DNA of 17,645 bases from Spirochaetaceae bacterium (GTDB taxonomy: Bacteria; Spirochaetota; Spirochaetia; Treponematales; Breznakiellaceae). The notes under the pieces are model-generated. The model did not search any database. It was not told the origin of the DNA and saw only the letters and a program-made list of their open reading frames with translations. The DNA lies in assembly GCA_031257135.1 (NCBI GenBank), contig JAIRPH010000210.1, forward strand, positions 1-17,645, read 5' to 3'. Shown one piece after another: positions 15,137 to 17,645 of this stretch; within the stretch, counting starts at the first letter, position 1, and each line of letters starts with the position of its first letter. Position numbers and translations under genes: made by a program.

Positions 15137-15633
15137 GGCTTAGTATAATTAAGGGAAAATTCGGTTTTCAGCAGGGAACCTGCATCCTATCGCTGTTTTT
15201 TCTGGCGGGCTTAGGCGTTGCCGCCTGCTATGAGTTTATGAGTTTATCGGTTCAAAGACGGACATTTATGTTTTACGGGATTGGAAACGATATGCCGGTG
15301 GTCGAGGAGCGGATGCTTCCGCTATCGGCGTCAGACGAAGCGGAAATTAAACGGTATGTAGAGGAAGTTTTGCTGGGACCGGTTTCTCCAAAGACCGCGC
15401 CGCTTTTCTGCCGAGATACCTATCTGCGTTCTTTGCTGTATAGAGCCGGGAAGGTATATGCGGACCTTTCAGAATCCGCGGCTTTGCCTCCTCTGGAGGA
15501 CGCCCCGCCGCGGGAGGGGGAAATTCAGCGGAATTTGCAGACCCTTGACGAGGAAATCCGGCGGAATTTTCCGGCAGTCCGGGAAGTTATTCTTTTCATC
15601 AACGGAAACAGGGTAATGGATTTAAAAAAATAA
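15133..15633 (+). CDS. GerM-domain membrane-anchored protein
   Basis: A 166-aa protein whose ATG overlaps the amidase stop in ATGA, indicating translational coupling. A hydrophobic segment at about residues 18-33 (ILSLFFLAGLGVAACY) anchors it, and the rest resembles a GerMN domain (EIKRYVEEVLLGP ... AGKVYADLSE ... VREVILFINGN), a small alpha/beta domain also found in lipoprotein partners of cell-wall enzymes and spore-germination proteins. Its position, directly after the amidase and before flaA, corresponds to TP0248. Probably exposed to the periplasm, where it could assist the amidase; that role is inferred from neighbourhood. The transcript seems to end without a clear hairpin in the AT-rich stretch that follows. 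Confidence 0.8.
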   Translation: MRLSIIKGKFGFQQGTCILSLFFLAGLGVAACYEFMSLSVQRRTFMFYGIGNDMPVVEERMLPLSASDEAEIKRYVEEVLLGPVSPKTAPLFCRDTYLRSLLYRAGKVYADLSESAALPPLEDAPPREGEIQRNLQTLDEEIRRNFPAVREVILFINGNRVMDLKK

Positions 15634-15677
15634 GAAAAAAAATTTTTAAGATTTTTTAAAATCAGGTAAAAAAGATG

Positions 15678-15705
15678 TTGACAAAATTTTTAAATTTTAT
15701 ATACT
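15678..15705 (+). promoter_or_regulatory. flaA promoter (sigma-70-like) with upstream A/T tracts
   Basis: Perfect TTGACA (15678-15683), a 16-bp spacer and TATACT (15700-15705). The region just upstream (15634-15677) is made of A and T runs, which could act as an UP element and bend the DNA. Together with AAGGAG at about 15740 this predicts strong, growth-linked expression, as expected for an abundant sheath protein. Confidence 0.75.
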
Positions 15706-15751
15706 TAGAATAAACAGTCCATAAGGACTTTAAATGTGAAAGGAGCTGTGA

Positions 15752-16900
15752 ATGAAACGTATATTCATTCTTGTCGTCGTCACGATGTTAGCTGTGGGAT
15801 CGATGTTTGCCGATGAACAGACGCTGATCGATTTCTCAAAGCTAGGTCTAACTGATGCGAAGGGGACTGCTAACCCGGATGCTATTGCCGTTGCGGATAG
15901 GGAGGGAGATGAAGCGCCTGAAACCCCTAATCACAACAAACGGACATTGATGGATTTTTCCAACGGTGCCACTGGAACGTATACCGCTCGGCAGAAGTTG
16001 GCAATGAAATCTTCTCTTGCCATCGAAAACTGGGATGTGGTGTTCGCTTCGTCCGCTCAGAATGTTACCAATAAGCACCTGAGCTATACCAGAACCACCG
16101 CTTCCAATGCATTCGAGCAGGTGATGGGTGTCCGGGTCCATTTCCCCACGGAATCTTTTAATTCCTGGGCGAAGGTTGTTCCTCCCTTCTCGATTCCCGC
16201 GTTTGAAGGTACAACGGTCAGCGATGATGGTACCATCGAGGCGTCTGAAGACTCCAATGCCGGCGTTACTACGCTCAGTCGGTTTGAGACTTCCCAGAAA
16301 CGCGCTGATACTGAGAACGCCAGCGGAGTGTACACCGAACCTGCGTACGGAATCATCAAGAATGTCGGAGCCATCAAGTCTATCGCGGTCAACGTGTACG
16401 GGCTTAATTTCCCCCATTCTCTGTCGGTAATTCTCATTGATGACCAAGACGTGGAACACACCTATTTCATGGGGTACCTGAACTTTGAAGGCTGGGGAGA
16501 ACTCCGCTGGGACAATCCGCAGTACGTTCAGAACGTCCGGAATCGGGATATCAATGTTAAACCCATTTATCCTGATAACACTCCCTATGTGAAATTCGGC
16601 GGATTCCTCATTCAGCGGCAGGCTAATCATAAGGGCGGCGATTTCGTCACCTATTTCAAAGATGTAAAACTCATCTACGATCAGGCTGTCCTTGAAACCG
16701 AACGGGATATTGATGATGAAGCTACTTGGAGCATCGTTAGGGATCGGGATTCCTCTCGGAATACCAACGAACTTCAGCGGCTTGGCAAGGTTCAGATGGA
16801 ACGCAAGTTCGACCTCGACCGTCAGGCTAAAGAGCCGACCCCGGAAGATAAACAGGCTGGACTCACCTTCAAGCGCACCCCCGGTAACGACGACGAGTAG
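15752..16900 (+). CDS. flaA: Flagellar filament outer layer protein FlaA
   Basis: A 382-aa periplasmic protein that forms the sheath layer over the FlaB core of the spirochaete periplasmic flagellum. A signal peptide (MKRIFILVVVTMLAVGSMFA, cleavage before DEQ) starts the sequence; the body contains FlaA-type features such as NWDVVF, YGIIKNVGAIKSIAVNVYG, SLSVILID and EGWGELRWDNPQYV, and ends in an acidic tail (PGNDDE). It has its own promoter and terminator. The neighbours amidase and GerM protein reproduce the T. pallidum TP0247-TP0249 order. Several flaA paralogues occur in treponemes; this one resembles the main FlaA, but I could not compare copies. Confidence 0.93.
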   Translation: MKRIFILVVVTMLAVGSMFADEQTLIDFSKLGLTDAKGTANPDAIAVADREGDEAPETPNHNKRTLMDFSNGATGTYTARQKLAMKSSLAIENWDVVFASSAQNVTNKHLSYTRTTASNAFEQVMGVRVHFPTESFNSWAKVVPPFSIPAFEGTTVSDDGTIEASEDSNAGVTTLSRFETSQKRADTENASGVYTEPAYGIIKNVGAIKSIAVNVYGLNFPHSLSVILIDDQDVEHTYFMGYLNFEGWGELRWDNPQYVQNVRNRDINVKPIYPDNTPYVKFGGFLIQRQANHKGGDFVTYFKDVKLIYDQAVLETERDIDDEATWSIVRDRDSSRNTNELQRLGKVQMERKFDLDRQAKEPTPEDKQAGLTFKRTPGNDDE

Positions 16901-16937
16901 AAAAACGGCAGATACTGCCTAATCGAGTAAGTCGCAC

Positions 16938-16976
16938 AAAGGGCTGTCTGATACCCTCAGACAGCCCTTTCCCTTT
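16938..16976 (+). terminator. Rho-independent terminator of flaA
   Basis: A perfect 14-bp stem (AAAGGGCTGTCTGA at 16938-16951 with TCAGACAGCCCTTT at 16957-16970) around a five-base loop, followed by CCC and a T5 run. It follows the flaA stop by 37 bases. Confidence 0.92.
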
Positions 16977-17009
16977 TTATACCCCGATAGGTAAATGAGT
17001 AAGAAAGGT

Positions 17010-17038
17010 TTGACAAGACTGGTTTTCTTTGCTATTAT
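17010..17038 (+). promoter_or_regulatory. Near-consensus promoter of the broken antitoxin gene
   Basis: TTGACA (17010-17015), 17 bp and TATTAT (17033-17038), then AGAGGAG (17044-17050) as ribosome binding site for ATG 17058. It is likely still active and would drive the fused short frame. Confidence 0.7.
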
Positions 17039-17057
17039 GGAATAGAGGAGATTTATT

Positions 17058-17231
17058 ATGGCTATCAATCTAAAAGAGGATATAAAACCCATATCCTATA
17101 TGGAAACCAATGCCGCTGAAATGATGGATTATGTCAACTCTCCACGCCTAAAGGCGGGGGCTTGGGCTTGGGTCTCTTTCGAGGCTTGCTCCTCAAGGTT
17201 TCTACTTCCGCGAGCTTGCCAAAGGGTGTAG
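17058..17231 (+). pseudogene. Phd/YefM-type antitoxin, 5' fragment fused to IS-derived sequence
   Basis: ATG 17058 with a good promoter and ribosome binding site encodes MAINLKEDIKPISYMETNAA, then EMMDYVN, the conserved N-terminus of Phd/YefM antitoxins (DNA-binding half that autoregulates the operon). After residue 28 the frame runs into an IS200/IS605-type hairpin and reads SPRLKAGAWAWVS until a TAG at 17229-17231. The rest of the antitoxin and any toxin gene are absent from the window downstream. So the operon was interrupted by mobile DNA and the 57-aa product is a non-functional fusion, although its operator-binding part could in principle still fold. Confidence 0.75.
17142..17159 (-). 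mobile_element. IS200/IS605-type right-end hairpin, copy 2
   Basis: CCACGCC/GGCGGGG around TAAA (one mismatched pair), bordered by GTCAACTC on the outer side. On the minus strand it follows the tnpB remnant and matches the position of an IS right end. It marks the junction with the antitoxin codons. Confidence 0.6.
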
Positions 17232-17420
17232 CTTGGTTTTCGCAATTCCCCCGAAGGGGAATTTTACGGTTGCTCCAACGGCATACTCCCCCGGACTTAT
17301 GGTCTCTCCATAGACGTTACTTCCCCACGTTGCGTGGGTAGGTTTTTTCAACATTTTGAGGATACAGGAGGCTTTATCAGAATGTCAGTAGTCCATGCAA
17401 ACATATCTCTTGTCGCTATG
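17202..17420 (-). pseudogene. Degenerate 3' end of a tnpB-type IS200/IS605 gene
   Basis: Read on the minus strand, 73 codons give a TnpB-like tail: HSDKASCILKML, then PTHATWGSNVYGETI, the usual pattern after the zinc-finger region (N-V-Y-G-E), with an in-frame TGA after MDY that may be a mutated Trp codon. The frame ends at 17202; a shifted frame continues LAEVETLRSKPRKR towards the hairpin at 17142-17159. The N-terminal RuvC-containing part is missing, so it cannot be active. It is TnpB family, the accessory RNA-guided nuclease of IS200/IS605 elements; only the extreme C-terminus remains. Confidence 0.6.
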
Positions 17421-17432
17421 CCACCTTATATC

Positions 17433-17473
17433 CCTATGCCTAAAGGCGGAGGTTTTACGACGGTCTTGATAAA
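17433..17473 (-). mobile_element. IS200/IS605-type right-end hairpin, copy 3
   Basis: GCC/GGC core around TAAA with imperfect outer pairing (17433-17452), followed by TTTACG and CGGTC. Bases 17438-17473 equal 651-686 at 31 of 36 positions. It lies behind the tnpB remnant relative to its reading direction, so two element remnants may be nested or tandem here. Confidence 0.55.
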
Positions 17474-17645
17474 TGATAGAAATTATGGCTTCGTTTAATG
17501 CCTATCATACTTTCTGGATCACCACCAGAAAATCAGGATATATTATCGAATACAAACTTTTGAACGCGGTTGATTACGGGGTGCCGCAAAACCGCGAGCG
17601 GCTGTTTGCGGTAGGTCACCGGGGCAAGTTCCGTTTTCCCCTTCC
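17473..17645 (+). pseudogene. C5-cytosine DNA methyltransferase fragment (runs off right edge)
   Basis: An ATG at 17473 opens a frame to the window edge. Residues from about 21 match the middle of the C5-cytosine methyltransferase family: SGYIIEYKLLNAVDYGVPQN, then RERLFAVGHRGKFRFP, with motif VIII Q-N-R-E-R. The first 20 residues do not fit, and motifs I to VI (AdoMet loop, PCQ, ENV) are not upstream in any frame. This is therefore a 5'-truncated gene next to IS remnants; the part beyond the edge, with the target-recognition and C-terminal regions, is unknown. Confidence 0.75.

Noticed and set aside
16107..16112. Depletion of ATGCAT as proof of the methylase specificity
   Set aside because: I saw one site where about four would be expected by chance, too few to mean anything in a window this size.
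15848..16630. A 260-residue minus-strand frame inside flaA
   Set aside because: It is antisense to a well-supported flaA and shows no recognisable domain, promoter or ribosome binding site.

Overview
The window looks like a chromosomal segment of a Treponema-type spirochaete. The best evidence is at the right: an N-acetylmuramoyl-L-alanine amidase, a GerM-domain membrane protein and a flagellar sheath protein FlaA follow one another, the order known in T. pallidum (TP0247-TP0248-TP0249). Spirochaete-style lipoproteins and a BspA-like leucine-rich-repeat surface protein agree with this. The moderately GC-rich coding sequence and the mix of RCC1 and BspA repeats would suit a gut or termite-type treponeme, but the species cannot be named from sequence alone.

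Layout. 1-690: the 3' end of an unidentified gene, a 21-bp tandem repeat kept in exact register, a 55-aa orphan protein, and a hairpin typical of an IS200/IS605 right end. 724-4601: two separately transcribed secreted repeat proteins (a seven-repeat RCC1 lipoprotein and a three-module BspA-like LRR protein). 4661-7168: a DEAH-box helicase of the HrpA/HrpB class, whose 3' end overlaps the convergent tag gene (3-methyladenine DNA glycosylase I). 7742-9891: an AT-rich two-gene restriction-modification unit (YhdJ-like adenine methyltransferase plus a PD-(D/E)XK-like nuclease) bracketed by a 27-bp direct repeat. 9903-12328 (minus strand): a translationally coupled pair, a degenerate kinase-like membrane protein and a secreted probable beta-barrel protein. 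12480-15633 (plus strand): ATP-grasp enzyme, amidase and GerM protein in an overlapping operon with a hairpin-rich leader. 15752-16900: flaA with its own strong promoter and terminator. 17010-17645: a pile of broken genes (Phd/YefM antitoxin 5' end, TnpB 3' remnant, C5-cytosine methyltransferase fragment) with two more IS200/IS605-type hairpins.

How it fits together. The right-hand core (amidase, GerM, FlaA) is cell-envelope and periplasmic flagellum biology. The restriction-modification unit appears to have been inserted between tag and the minus-strand operon: removing it and one repeat copy leaves a 55-bp intergenic gap containing a good tag promoter. The two edges of the window carry decayed mobile DNA. 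The most interesting points are the repeat-bracketed restriction-modification unit with its attC-like downstream inverted repeat, the kinase-like protein lacking catalytic motifs, the 21-bp minisatellite, and an IS-type end that seems to supply a promoter to the RCC1 gene.
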